A stretch of DNA of 64,000 nucleotides from an uncultured Johnsonella sp. (GCA_900766185.1 CAAFUL010000089.1:3191-67190); one strand, 5' to 3'; shown: positions 53,359 through 62,619, numbered from the stretch's first letter. Numbers and translations: made by a program. Notes: a model not told the origin generated them from the sequence alone.

Positions 53359-54030
53359 ATGTCAAGATTAAGCAATAACAGCATAGAACTTACAGGCATG
53401 GTAATAAATGTTATGCCTGTAGGCGAGTATGATAAAAGACTTACTATTTTTACAAAGGAAAGAGGTAAGATATCCGCTTTTGCAAGAGGGGCGAAAAGAC
53501 AGGGAAGCACCCTTATGGGCTGTAGTCGAATATTTGCCTTCGGTAAGTTTGTACTTTATGAGGCAAGGGATTATTACAGCCTGCAAAATGCACAAATAAG
53601 CAATTATTTCGGTGATATAACGGAAGATATAGAAAAAACCTGCTACGGTACTTATTTTCTTGAATTGCTTAATTATTACGGCAGAGAGGCTATAAGAGAT
53701 GTGGACAGTTTGAAGCTTATATATATGTCTTTGCTTGCACTTGGTAAACCTGCCATACCTTACCGTCTTACAAGAAGGATCTTCGAACTTAGATTAATGG
53801 TTATAAACGGAGAATATGACAGCCTTCCCGATACTTTAAAGACAGATACGGGAAGATATACATGGGATTATATAATAAGAAGTCCCATAGAAAAATTATA
53901 TACTTTTCAAATAAAAGAAGAGGTGCTTTCAGATATAGAAAGCAGCTTAGATATAATGATGAAGAAATATATAGACAGAGATATGAATTCACTTGATATC
54001 TTAAATATTATATCTAAGAAAAATTATTAG
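53359..54030 (+). CDS. recO: DNA repair protein RecO
   Basis: 223 residues, loading RecA onto single-stranded DNA with RecR. The N-terminal OB fold ('ELTGMVINVMPVGEYDKRLTIFTKERGKISAFARGAKR' region, 10-48) is clear. The C-terminal helical domain has no zinc-binding Cys cluster, unlike many RecO proteins, and it is shorter than the usual ~240-250. It is 10 bp downstream of era. Confidence 0.9.
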   Translation: MSRLSNNSIELTGMVINVMPVGEYDKRLTIFTKERGKISAFARGAKRQGSTLMGCSRIFAFGKFVLYEARDYYSLQNAQISNYFGDITEDIEKTCYGTYFLELLNYYGREAIRDVDSLKLIYMSLLALGKPAIPYRLTRRIFELRLMVINGEYDSLPDTLKTDTGRYTWDYIIRSPIEKLYTFQIKEEVLSDIESSLDIMMKKYIDRDMNSLDILNIISKKNY

Positions 54031-54068
54031 ACAGACTAAGATTAAACTATAACCGGATGAGGTGTTTT

Positions 54069-54644
54069 ATGAAAATTTTCAAATATGCTTTATGTTTTGC
54101 GGCTACAGCAATAATGCTTACAGCCTGTGGTAGTGTGAAAACCGTAAGTTTCGAACCGACAGTAAGTTCGATATTTTTAAAACGAGATTTGAGTGCAAAA
54201 TCAGCTATAATAGAGGATGCGACAGCAGCTTATTATAACGAGGAAGAACTCAAAACATTTGTTCAAGGTGAAGTGGATAAATTCAATGCCGTACAGACAA
54301 AGCCTACCGTAAAAATAGAAAGTACAGCAATTAAGGATAATAAATTTAGAATTGTTTTCGATTATGAGGACTTACAAAGTTTGCTAAGTTTTTCTGTTGA
54401 GAGCGGAGATGAAAATATGGGGCTTACCTCATTAAGACTGCTTAAGTATAAGGATATAGATTCAAGTATAGAAATTACAGATACCTCAGGGATAAAAAAA
54501 GGCTCCAATGTAGCTGTGTTGGAAGGCAAGGTACACGCATATACGGAAAGTAAAATACTTTATATAAACGGTGAAGGTGTTGATAAGTTAGGTGATTATG
54601 AATTTGAGACTACAAACGGAAAAAATGTTGTAGTATTTGAATAA
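54069..54644 (+). CDS. Lipoprotein of unknown function
   Basis: 191 residues. Signal peptide ending in lipobox LTAC ('MKIFKYALCFAATAIMLTAC'), so it is anchored outside the membrane. The remainder is a mixed alpha/beta domain beginning 'VKTVSFEPTVSSIFLKRDLS' with no motif I know. The ATG at 54069 is chosen because GAGGTG is just upstream and the signal peptide starts there. It follows recO by 38 bp and is followed by the R1 copy C. Confidence 0.75.
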   Translation: MKIFKYALCFAATAIMLTACGSVKTVSFEPTVSSIFLKRDLSAKSAIIEDATAAYYNEEELKTFVQGEVDKFNAVQTKPTVKIESTAIKDNKFRIVFDYEDLQSLLSFSVESGDENMGLTSLRLLKYKDIDSSIEITDTSGIKKGSNVAVLEGKVHAYTESKILYINGEGVDKLGDYEFETTNGKNVVVFE

Positions 54645-54702
54645 TGGTAGTGGGGTTAAGGTATTTATAATTTATCAAAGGTCGGTTTGACGATTAGATT
54701 GG

Positions 54703-54884
54703 TTACAGTCTAGGTAGCCAGGATATATATGTATAATATGCTAAATGAAAGCTTGCTTTCAGGTACATATTATACATATATATCTTACAGGATACTGCCA
54801 ATATCCATAATTCGTCTAATTTATAAATAAGATTAAACTTTTAGGTTGTTTTGACGAATTATGAATAGGCTACCTAAACTGTAA
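54703..54884. repeat. Repeat family R1, copy C (upstream of glyS)
   Basis: A 182-bp element with ends TTACAGTCTAGGTAGCC (from 54703) and GGCTACCTAAACTGTAA (to 54884), matching at 16 of 17 positions, the best conserved terminal repeats of the three. The central TGAAAGC-TT-GCTTTCA has arms GATATATATGTATAATAT and complement. A second inner hairpin pairs CATAATTCGTC with GACGAATTATG. It occupies most of the glyS upstream region, where no T-box leader was seen. Confidence 0.8.
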
Positions 54885-54942
54885 CTTAAATTGTTATCTT
54901 TAAGATATCAATAAGTAACATAAATAAATGGAGGATGTTGTA

Positions 54943-56331
54943 ATGGAATATACTATGGAAAAAATCATAGCTTTAGCCAAGTCAAGAGGTTTTGTATATC
55001 CCGGATCGGAGATATACGGTGGACTTGCAAATACTTGGGACTATGGAAATCTGGGTGTGGAGCTAAAAAACAATGTAAAAAAAGCATGGTGGCAAAAGTT
55101 TGTGCAAGAATCCCCCTATAATGTAGGAGTTGACTGTGCAATACTTATGAACCCTCAAACATGGGTGGCGTCAGGGCATTTAAGCAGCTTTTCGGATCCT
55201 CTTATGGACTGCAAATCCTGTCACGAAAGATTCCGTGCGGACAAGCTTATAGAACAATATATAGAAGATACCGGCGAGGAGATACAAGGAAGTGTGGATG
55301 CATGGTCTCATGATAAGATGAAGTCTTATGTAGATGAGCATAATCTCACCTGCCCCACCTGCGGTAAACATGATTGGACGGACATCAGACAGTTTAACCT
55401 GATGTTTAAGACCTTTCAGGGTGTAACGGAAGATGCCAAAAATACGGTATATTTAAGACCGGAGACAGCACAGGGAATCTTTGTAAACTTTAAAAATGTG
55501 CAAAGAACATCCAGAAAAAAACTTCCTTTCGGTATAGCACAGATAGGAAAATCTTTTAGAAATGAGATAACACCCGGTAACTTTACCTTCAGGACAAGAG
55601 AGTTCGAGCAAATGGAGCTTGAGTTTTTCTGTAAGCCTGACAGCGATCTTGAGTGGTTTGAGTACTGGAAAAATTATTGTATAGATTGGTTAAAGAAACT
55701 TAAAATAAAAGAAGAATACCTAAGATACAGAGATCATGAAAAAGAAGAGCTCAGCCATTACAGCAAAGCTACGACTGATATAGAATTTCTTTTCCCTTTC
55801 GGTTGGGGAGAGCTTTGGGGTGTAGCTGACAGAACCGACTATGACTTAAGACAGCACTGGGAAGTATCAGGTCAGGATATGACATATTTTGATGATGAGA
55901 CCTCAGAAAGATACCTGCCCTATGTTATAGAGCCTTCACTCGGAGCAGACAGAGTTACCTTAGCCTTTCTTTGTTCAGCCTATGACGAGGAAAAGCTTGA
56001 AGGGGGAGATTCAAGAACCGTGCTCAGATTCCACCCGGCTATAGCTCCCACCAAGATAGGCATCATGCCGCTTTCTAAAAAGCTTAATGAAGGTGCCGAA
56101 GAAGTTTACAGACTTTTAAGCAAGTATTATAACTGTGAATTTGATGACAGAGGCAATATAGGAAAAAGATACAGAAGACAGGATGAGATTGGAACTCCTT
56201 ATTGCATAACCTATGACTTTGATTCTGAAGAAGATAAGACAGTAACGGTAAGAGAAAGAGACAGCATGAAGCAGGTTAGACTGCCTATTAGTGAACTTAA
56301 AGCTTATTTTGAGGATAAGTTCGACTTTTAG
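54943..56331 (+). CDS. glyS: Glycyl-tRNA synthetase (homodimeric type)
   Basis: 462 residues, class II synthetase of the alpha2 type found in Gram-positives. 'YGGLANTWDYGNLG', 'LRPETAQGIFVNFKN' (motif 2 region), 'RNEITPGNFTFRTREFEQMELEFF' (seen about 205-229) and 'VIEPSLGADRVTLAFL' (motif 3) are conserved, with an anticodon-binding domain from about 360. The Zn-type Cys pairs 'CKSCHERF' and 'CPTCGK' are also present. The start at 54943 has ATGGAGGATG upstream. Confidence 0.95.
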   Translation: MEYTMEKIIALAKSRGFVYPGSEIYGGLANTWDYGNLGVELKNNVKKAWWQKFVQESPYNVGVDCAILMNPQTWVASGHLSSFSDPLMDCKSCHERFRADKLIEQYIEDTGEEIQGSVDAWSHDKMKSYVDEHNLTCPTCGKHDWTDIRQFNLMFKTFQGVTEDAKNTVYLRPETAQGIFVNFKNVQRTSRKKLPFGIAQIGKSFRNEITPGNFTFRTREFEQMELEFFCKPDSDLEWFEYWKNYCIDWLKKLKIKEEYLRYRDHEKEELSHYSKATTDIEFLFPFGWGELWGVADRTDYDLRQHWEVSGQDMTYFDDETSERYLPYVIEPSLGADRVTLAFLCSAYDEEKLEGGDSRTVLRFHPAIAPTKIGIMPLSKKLNEGAEEVYRLLSKYYNCEFDDRGNIGKRYRRQDEIGTPYCITYDFDSEEDKTVTVRERDSMKQVRLPISELKAYFEDKFDF

Positions 56332-56389
56332 CTGTTAAAAATTACTAAGATATGTTATAATTTTAAAAAATTTATGGAGGTTAATATTA

Positions 56390-59023
56390 ATGTCTAAGAA
56401 GTGGGTATATCTATTTCAAGAAGGCGATGCAAGCATGAGAAATACACTTGGCGGTAAGGGTGCTAACTTGGCAGAAATGACCAAACTTGGTCTACCGGTA
56501 CCACAAGGTTTTACTGTTACTACAGAGGCATGTAATCAATATTACGAAGACTCTAAGGTAATAAATAAAGAAGTTCTTGATCAGATTATGGAAAACATAG
56601 CTAAGCTTGAAGAAATAGCAGGTCAGAAGTTCGGCGATAAGGAAAATCCTTTGTTGGTATCAGTGCGTTCAGGTGCAAGAGCATCTATGCCGGGTATGAT
56701 GGATACCATACTTAACCTTGGCTTAAATGAAGAGGTTGTTGAGGCTTTAGCTAAGAAGTCAGGTAATCCTCGTTGGGCATGGGACTGCTACAGAAGATTT
56801 ATACAGATGTATTCCGATGTAGTTATGGAAGTAGGTAAGAAGTACTTTGAGGAACTTATCGACAAGATGAAAGAGGAAAAGGGAGTTACCCAGGATGTGG
56901 ATCTTACTGCTGAAGATCTCAAAAACTTAGCGAATCAGTTCAAGGCTGAGTACAAGAACAAACTCGGCGAGGACTTCCCTTCAGATCCTAAGGTACAGCT
57001 TTTAGGTGCAGTAGAAGCGGTTTTCCGTTCATGGGATAACCCTCGTGCCAATGTATACCGCCGTGATAATGATATTCCTTATTCATGGGGTACAGCAGTT
57101 AATGTACAGATGATGGCATTCGGAAACATGGGTGATACATCAGGTACAGGTGTTGCATTTACAAGAGATCCTGCTACGGGTGAGAAGAAGCTTATGGGTG
57201 AGTTCCTTATGAATGCACAGGGCGAGGATGTTGTTGCAGGAGTTCGTACACCTGAGCATATAGATCACCTTAAGCAAGTTATGCCGGAAGTATACGATCA
57301 GTTCGTAAAGATTTGCGGAATACTTGAAAGCCATTACAAAGATATGCAGGATATGGAGTTTACCATACAGGATAAGAAACTCTATATGCTACAGACAAGA
57401 AACGGTAAGAGAACTGCATTTGCAGCTCTTAAGATCGCTTGCGACCTTGTAGATGAGGGCATGATCTCAGAAGAGAAGGCTGTAAGCATGATAGATCCGA
57501 GAAACCTCGATACACTTCTTCACCCTACATTCGATGCGGCTGTTGTTAAGACCACAGAGCCTATAGGTAAGGGACTTGCAGCTTCACCGGGAGCGGCAAG
57601 CGGACAGGTTGTATTTACCGCAGAAGATGCCAAGAACTGGGCAAATGCAGGAAAGAAGGTAGTACTTGTAAGACTTGAGACCTCTCCTGAGGATATCGAG
57701 GGTATGAAGGCTGCTAAGGGTATACTTACAGTGCGTGGCGGTATGACATCTCATGCAGCGGTTGTTGCTCGTGGTATGGGTACTTGCTGTGTATCAGGTT
57801 GTTCAGATATTATAATGGACGAGGCTAACAAGGTGTTTAAGCTTGGCGGTAAGGAGATACATGAAGGCGATGTAATTTCTTTTGACGGATCTACAGGTAA
57901 GATCTACTACGGTGCTATACCTACAGTAGAAGCGCAAATAGGCGGTGAGTTCGGAAGAATCATGGCTTGGGCTGATAAGTACAGAAGACTCAGTGTTCGT
58001 ACCAATGCCGATACACCTGATGATGCTAAGAAGGCAAGAGAGCTTGGAGCAGAGGGAATAGGACTTTGCCGTACAGAGCATATGTTCTTCGAGGCTGACA
58101 GAATAGAGGCTTTCAGAGAGATGATCTGTTCTGATACTTTGGAAGAAAGAGAAGTTGCACTTGCAAAGATACTTCCGGTACAGCAAAAAGACTTTGAAGA
58201 GTTATATGAGGCTCTTGAGGGGAATCCTGTTACTATCAGATTCCTTGATCCGCCTCTTCATGAGTTCGTACCTACAGACGAAGCTGACATAGAAAAGCTT
58301 GCTAAGGCTAAGGGAAAGACTGTAGCTGATATCAAGGCTATCATCAGTTCATTACATGAGTTTAACCCTATGATGGGACACAGAGGTTGCCGTCTTACAG
58401 TAACCTATCCTGAGATTGCTAAGATGCAGACATCAGCAGTTATCCGTGCGGCTATCACAGTAAAGAAGGCACATCTTGATTGGAACTTAAAGCCTGAGAT
58501 AATGATTCCGCTTGTAGGAGACATAAAGGAGCTTAAGTATGTTAAGAAGACTGTTGTTGAGACCGCTGAGGCTGAGATCAAGGCAGCAGGTATCGAATTA
58601 GAGTATGAAGTAGGTACCATGATAGAGATACCAAGAGCTTGTCTTACAGCTGATGAAATAGCTAAAGAGGCTGAATTCTTCTGCTTCGGTACTAATGACC
58701 TTACACAGCTTACATTCGGTTTCTCAAGAGATGACGCAGGTAAGTTCCTTGATGCATACTACGATACCAAGATCTTCGAGAACGATCCTTTCGTTAAGAT
58801 AGATCAGGAAGGTGTAGGAAAGCTTATGGAAATGGCTTACACACTCGGTAAGAAGGCAAGACCTGAACTTCATGTAGGTATCTGCGGAGAGCACGGCGGA
58901 GATCCTTCATCAGTAGCCTTCTGCCATAAGATCGGACTTGATTATGTATCATGTTCACCGTTCAGAGTGCCAATTGCAAGACTGGCGGCAGCACAGGCAG
59001 CGATTGCGGAAAAGAGGAATTAG
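56390..59023 (+). CDS. ppdK: Pyruvate, phosphate dikinase
   Basis: 877 residues, interconverting pyruvate, ATP and Pi with PEP, AMP and PPi, probably glycolytic in this anaerobe. The nucleotide domain opens 'LGGKGANLAEMTKLGLPVPQGFTVTTEACNQYY' region; the phosphohistidine is in 'GGMTSHAAVVARGMG' (about 450-464), and the C-terminal PEP/pyruvate domain has 'GLCRTEHMF', 'GTNDLTQLTFG' and the catalytic Cys in 'GICGEHGGDP'. Codons are noticeably biased to CGT, TTC, TAC and AAG compared with neighbours, a sign of high expression. Last chromosomal gene before the integrated element. Confidence 0.97.
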   Translation: MSKKWVYLFQEGDASMRNTLGGKGANLAEMTKLGLPVPQGFTVTTEACNQYYEDSKVINKEVLDQIMENIAKLEEIAGQKFGDKENPLLVSVRSGARASMPGMMDTILNLGLNEEVVEALAKKSGNPRWAWDCYRRFIQMYSDVVMEVGKKYFEELIDKMKEEKGVTQDVDLTAEDLKNLANQFKAEYKNKLGEDFPSDPKVQLLGAVEAVFRSWDNPRANVYRRDNDIPYSWGTAVNVQMMAFGNMGDTSGTGVAFTRDPATGEKKLMGEFLMNAQGEDVVAGVRTPEHIDHLKQVMPEVYDQFVKICGILESHYKDMQDMEFTIQDKKLYMLQTRNGKRTAFAALKIACDLVDEGMISEEKAVSMIDPRNLDTLLHPTFDAAVVKTTEPIGKGLAASPGAASGQVVFTAEDAKNWANAGKKVVLVRLETSPEDIEGMKAAKGILTVRGGMTSHAAVVARGMGTCCVSGCSDIIMDEANKVFKLGGKEIHEGDVISFDGSTGKIYYGAIPTVEAQIGGEFGRIMAWADKYRRLSVRTNADTPDDAKKARELGAEGIGLCRTEHMFFEADRIEAFREMICSDTLEEREVALAKILPVQQKDFEELYEALEGNPVTIRFLDPPLHEFVPTDEADIEKLAKAKGKTVADIKAIISSLHEFNPMMGHRGCRLTVTYPEIAKMQTSAVIRAAITVKKAHLDWNLKPEIMIPLVGDIKELKYVKKTVVETAEAEIKAAGIELEYEVGTMIEIPRACLTADEIAKEAEFFCFGTNDLTQLTFGFSRDDAGKFLDAYYDTKIFENDPFVKIDQEGVGKLMEMAYTLGKKARPELHVGICGEHGGDPSSVAFCHKIGLDYVSCSPFRVPIARLAAAQAAIAEKRN

Positions 59024-59052
59024 GCAGCAATATATTTATTTTTGCAGCTTAA

Positions 59053-59150
59053 CGGTGAGGCGAGCGGATGTGCAGGCATTTATGGCTGAGCATCCTGAGT
59101 ACACAAAGGCAAACAGATTTAAAGATATTGAAGTAAAAGTCTATATATAA
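59053..59150 (+). pseudogene. Possible C-terminal gene remnant at the element boundary
   Basis: An open frame encoding about 32 residues ending 'MAEHPEYTKANRFKDIEVKVYI', with protein-like composition but no ribosome binding site; the nearest GTG is at 59053. It looks like the tail of a longer gene whose front is gone, perhaps lost when the element inserted next to ppdK. Not recognised. It could also be chance. Confidence 0.3.
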
Positions 59151-59160
59151 AGTTCTGCGA

Positions 59161-59190
59161 GGGAAAGCATTTATTGCTTTCCCTTGTTTA
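59161..59190 (+). terminator. Terminator downstream of ppdK
   Basis: GGGAAAGCA (59161-59169) pairs with TGCTTTCCC (59175-59183), followed by TTGTTTA. Perfect 9-bp stem. Confidence 0.75.
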
Positions 59191-59196
59191 ATGTTT

Positions 59197-59236
59197 GGGA
59201 ATAAGCACTTTTTATAAGTGTTTGTTCCCTTTTTTA
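59197..59236 (+). terminator. Second hairpin with T-run at the element start
   Basis: GGGAATAAGCACTT (59197-59210) pairs imperfectly with AAGTGTTTGTTCCC (59216-59229), followed directly by a run of T. It lies just before the ribosome binding site of the first element gene, so it may act as an attenuator or insulate the element. Confidence 0.65.
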
Positions 59237-59256
59237 TACCTATAAGGAGGTTCAAT

Positions 59257-59706
59257 ATGAAGAACACAGCGTTAAGTGCAGAAAATAATAGTAAACGGTC
59301 TATTATATTTAATAGCGAGACACATGAAAAATTCTACTATGAAAAACTAAAAGAAGTAAAGGAACAAGATGTCTATCATAAGGCACTTTGTTATTGTCTA
59401 GGCATCAGCCCTGATACGAGAAGAAATATTAACAGTATTTATGATTTTAAGACCGGTGATATAAAGACCGAGTGTTTGTGTGAGGGGTGGCAAACAGGTA
59501 GCAGTATGAAGGTGGTGAGACTGGCATTTAACCTTTATTGTAACACTACACCAAGTGTAGATGATTATAAAGAACAGGAAGAACAGATATATGAGTGTAT
59601 GAAGTATACAGTAGAAGACTTGTTTTGCTGTACTTATGCACCATTCTTTTGGCAAGCGATACAGATTCGCTATCCTGACTACGCTAATTATAATTGTGAT
59701 ATATAA
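59257..59706 (+). CDS. Conjugative-element protein (DUF6075-like)
   Basis: 149 residues, cytosolic. 'IIFNSETHEKFYYEKLKEV', 'DVYHKALCYCLGISPDTRRNINSIYDF' and 'CLCEGWQTGSSMKVVRLAFNLYCN' match what I recall of a small protein family (DUF6075) carried by integrative conjugative elements of Firmicutes. Function unknown. TAAGGAGG precedes the ATG at 59257, which rules out the longer frame running through the hairpin. First gene of the element segment. Confidence 0.75.
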   Translation: MKNTALSAENNSKRSIIFNSETHEKFYYEKLKEVKEQDVYHKALCYCLGISPDTRRNINSIYDFKTGDIKTECLCEGWQTGSSMKVVRLAFNLYCNTTPSVDDYKEQEEQIYECMKYTVEDLFCCTYAPFFWQAIQIRYPDYANYNCDI

Positions 59707-59728
59707 GCTTTATTGGAGGTGCGAACTA

Positions 59729-59908
59729 ATGCTGAAAATCAGATTGATGGGAACAAAGAGTGATATTGCATGGTTTCAAAAAATATTAAGCAGTAATAAT
59801 AAAATAGAAGTTCTGGAGATATCAGAGCTTTATAGCAATAAAGGAACAAGAAAATATTACAGGGCTTATGCACAAGTGCAGAAAGTAAATTTGAAAAAAG
59901 ACAACTAA
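59729..59908 (+). CDS. Small conjugative-element protein (DUF3970-like)
   Basis: 59 residues. 'LKIRLMGTKSDIAWFQKIL' and 'EVLEISELYSNKGTRKYYRAYAQV' match a small family of element-borne proteins (DUF3970 as I recall) with a compact alpha/beta layout. TTGGAGGTG is upstream of the ATG. It is 22 bp after the DUF6075-like gene and 28 bp before parA. Function unknown. Confidence 0.72.
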   Translation: MLKIRLMGTKSDIAWFQKILSSNNKIEVLEISELYSNKGTRKYYRAYAQVQKVNLKKDN

Positions 59909-59936
59909 AACAGTAGAACAATAGGAGAATTATATC

Positions 59937-60719
59937 ATGTGTAGAGTTATAGCTATTGCAAATCAAAAAGGTGGAGTTGGAAAAACCACAACAACAAGTA
60001 ACTTGGGAATTGGGCTGGCAAGGCAAGGAAAAAAGGTTCTGTTGATAGATGCAGATGCACAAGGAAGCCTTACGGCAAGTCTTGGGATTAGGGAGCCGGA
60101 TAGATTGGAAATTACACTTGCAACTATAATGGGAAATATTATTAATGATGAGGAAATAAGATCAGATTATGGAATTTTAAGCCATGATGAAGGAGTTGAT
60201 TTTATACCCGGAAATATAGAACTTTCAGGTTTGGAAACTTCACTTATTAATGTGATGAGCAGAGAAACAGTACTGAGAACCTATATAGATTTGCAGAGAG
60301 ACAATTATGATTATATTTTGATTGACTGTATGCCATCCCTTGGAATGATTACAATAAATGTTTTTACTTGTGCAGATAGTATTTTAATTCCTGTACAGGC
60401 GGCATATTTACCTATAAAAGGTTTGGAACAACTTATTAAAACCATAGGGAAAGTAAAGCGTCAGATTAATCAGAAACTTGAGATTGAGGGGATTTTGCTA
60501 ACAATGGTTGATAACCGTACTAATTATGCAAAAGATATCAGTAATCTGCTTATTGAAAATTACGGGAGCAAAGTTCATATATTTGAAAACAGTATTCCAA
60601 TGTCGGTAAGGGCAGCGGAAATTTCTGCGGAAGGTGTGAGCATATACAAGCACGATCCGAATGGGAAAGTTGCAAGTGCATATCAGTCATTGACAAAGGA
60701 GGTGCTTTGCAATGAATAA
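59937..60719 (+). CDS. ParA family partition ATPase
   Basis: 260 residues. The deviant Walker A 'NQKGGVGKTTTTSNLG' (9-24), Walker A' 'LIDADAQGS' and Walker B 'YILIDCMPSLGM' define the ParA/Soj family. With the overlapping ParB gene it should keep the element's circular form partitioned during its extrachromosomal phase. GGAGAA precedes the ATG. CGT arginine codons, rare in most chromosomal genes here, appear. Confidence 0.93.
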   Translation: MCRVIAIANQKGGVGKTTTTSNLGIGLARQGKKVLLIDADAQGSLTASLGIREPDRLEITLATIMGNIINDEEIRSDYGILSHDEGVDFIPGNIELSGLETSLINVMSRETVLRTYIDLQRDNYDYILIDCMPSLGMITINVFTCADSILIPVQAAYLPIKGLEQLIKTIGKVKRQINQKLEIEGILLTMVDNRTNYAKDISNLLIENYGSKVHIFENSIPMSVRAAEISAEGVSIYKHDPNGKVASAYQSLTKEVLCNE

Positions 60720-61590
60720 GACAGGAAGTGCCACAAAGGTAAAGCTTAACAGCTTTAATGATTTATTCGGGATTGAGCAGCCACAGTCAGGAATAGAGCA
60801 AGTACAGGAAATTGCATTAACAGAACTTCATGGGTTCAAAGAACATCCGTTTAAGGTATTGGATGATGAAAAGATGCAAGAAATGATTGAAAGTATTAGA
60901 GAGTATGGGGTATTGATGCCGGGTATTGCAAGACCGATGAAAGGTGGCGGTTACGAAATTATCGCCGGACATCGTAGAAAATATGCATGTGAAATGGTTG
61001 GACTCTCTACAATGCCGATGTTTATTCGTGATTATACAGATGATGAAGCTACAATTATCATGGTAGATTCTAATATTCAGAGAGAAGATATTCTGCCAAG
61101 TGAGAAATCAAAAGCGTACAGAATGAAATATGATGCAATGAAACATCATGGAAGTAAAGCAGGTGGACTTACACTTGGAGAACTTGGAGAAGCGGCAGGA
61201 GAGAGTGCAAAGACTGTTCAGAGATATATATGGATTTCACGCTTGTTAGATGACTTGCTTGATATGGTGGATACAAAGAAAATAGGCATCATACAGGCGA
61301 TTGATTTATCATTCTTATCAGAGGATGCACAGCAATGGGTTTTGGCTGTAATACAGGAAACAAATGTTATTATTACAACTCAGCAGAGTGCCATGCTCAA
61401 GGAAAGCGATAAAAAGTGGGAGCTTACACTTCCGATGGTTCGTATGCTGCTTGAAAAAGAGAAAACTGTGGAGCGAAAGGTTATTATAAAAGCAGAGCGT
61501 ATCAACAGTTATTTCCCTGTAACATATAGCAGAAAAGAAATAGAGAACATTATTTATCAGTTATTGGATAACTGGAAGAACAATCAATAG
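60712..61590 (+). CDS. ParB/Spo0J family partition protein
   Basis: 292 residues. The N-terminal ParB nuclease-like domain has 'MIESIREYGVLMPGIARPM' and 'EIIAGHRRKYACEMVGL' (the GHRR box); 'DSNIQREDILPSEKSKAY' follows, then a helix-turn-helix region ('LTLGELGEAAGESAKTVQRYI'). It overlaps parA by 8 bp with AAAGGAGG inside parA. Its centromere-like sites were not identified. Confidence 0.92.
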   Translation: MNKTGSATKVKLNSFNDLFGIEQPQSGIEQVQEIALTELHGFKEHPFKVLDDEKMQEMIESIREYGVLMPGIARPMKGGGYEIIAGHRRKYACEMVGLSTMPMFIRDYTDDEATIIMVDSNIQREDILPSEKSKAYRMKYDAMKHHGSKAGGLTLGELGEAAGESAKTVQRYIWISRLLDDLLDMVDTKKIGIIQAIDLSFLSEDAQQWVLAVIQETNVIITTQQSAMLKESDKKWELTLPMVRMLLEKEKTVERKVIIKAERINSYFPVTYSRKEIENIIYQLLDNWKNNQ

Positions 61591-61606
61591 AAAGGAGGAG
61601 CCGGGA

Positions 61607-62619
61607 ATGAGTGAAATATTACAACTGGATTATTATTATGGGATTGAAGCGGAGCAGTTCTCATTCTATAGAGTTCCTCGCTTGCTTATTAAGGATGAAC
61701 GATTTAAGAAATTATCAAGTGATGCAAAACTTTTATATGGTCTTATGCTTGATCGTATGTCCTTATCTATAAAAAATAAATGGTTCGATGATAATAATAG
61801 AGCATATATAATATATACCATAAGTAGTATTATGGAAGATTTGGGATGTGGAAAGGAAAAGGCTGTTAAGGTTCTTGCAGAGCTGGATAATACCAAGGGA
61901 ATTGGTCTGGTAGAGAAAGTTCGTAGAGGATTGGGCAAACCGGATATTATATATGTCAAGAATTTTGCTTCGTCGGAGGGAAATGTAGATAAAAAAGAGG
62001 TAGTAAACACTGATAAAATCACTGAAGTCGGAAAATCGGACTTCAGGAAGTCGGAAAATCAGACCTCAAGAAGTCAGAAAATCAAACCTTTGGAAGTTCG
62101 GAAATCGAAACTCAAGAAGTTGGAGAATCGAACCCTAATTATACTAAATATAATAAAACTGATTTAAACTATATTGAGGAGAGTTATATCAATCCTATCA
62201 TTCAATCCGGGTCGGAGAAGAATGATGTGATAGATGATGTACAGAAATGCATAGAACTGATCAAAGAAAATATCAGTTATAATCATCACATGCAATATGA
62301 TAGTTATGGAGAAAAAGAACTCTATGATGAACTGTTTCAAGTAATATGTGAGGTAGTCTGTGTGAGGCGTCCAACAATCAGGGTAGCCGGAGAAGAATAT
62401 CCATATGAGCTTGTGAAATCAAGATTTTTGAAACTGGAGGGCAGTCATTTGGAATATGTGATTGAATGTATGAAGAATACAGCCACTAAAATCACAAATA
62501 TTAAGGCATATATGATTACGGCACTTTATAATGCAACCACTACAATAAATCATTTTTATCAGCAGGAAGTAAATCACGATATGTATGGAGGAGGCTGGTG
62601 TAAAAAGGATATTATTTAA
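61607..62619 (+). pseudogene. Replication initiator RepA (RepA_N + DUF6017), frameshifted
   Basis: The first part (61607 on) has the RepA_N domain: 'SFYRVPRLLIKDERFKKLSSDAKLLYGLMLDRMSLS' region and 'IYTISSIMEDLGCGKEKAVKVLAELDN', a winged-helix DNA-binding fold. After residue ~155 the frame leaves the expected Ser/Gln-rich linker and stops at 62167. Reading one frame over from 62074 restores the linker ('SENQTFGSSEIETQEV...') and runs into a C-terminal domain ending at 62619. A single missing base, AGAAGT[T]CAG at about 62074, explains this. A truncated initiator of 186 residues could still be made. Sequencing error is the main alternative. Confidence 0.85.

Noticed and set aside
54645..54942. 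T-box or glycine riboswitch upstream of glyS
   Set aside because: The structure here is fully explained by R1 copy C; no T-box or riboswitch motif was seen.
61990..62160. Programmed ribosomal frameshift in repA
   Set aside because: No clear slippery heptamer followed by a stem at the junction; a lost base in the repetitive linker explains it better.
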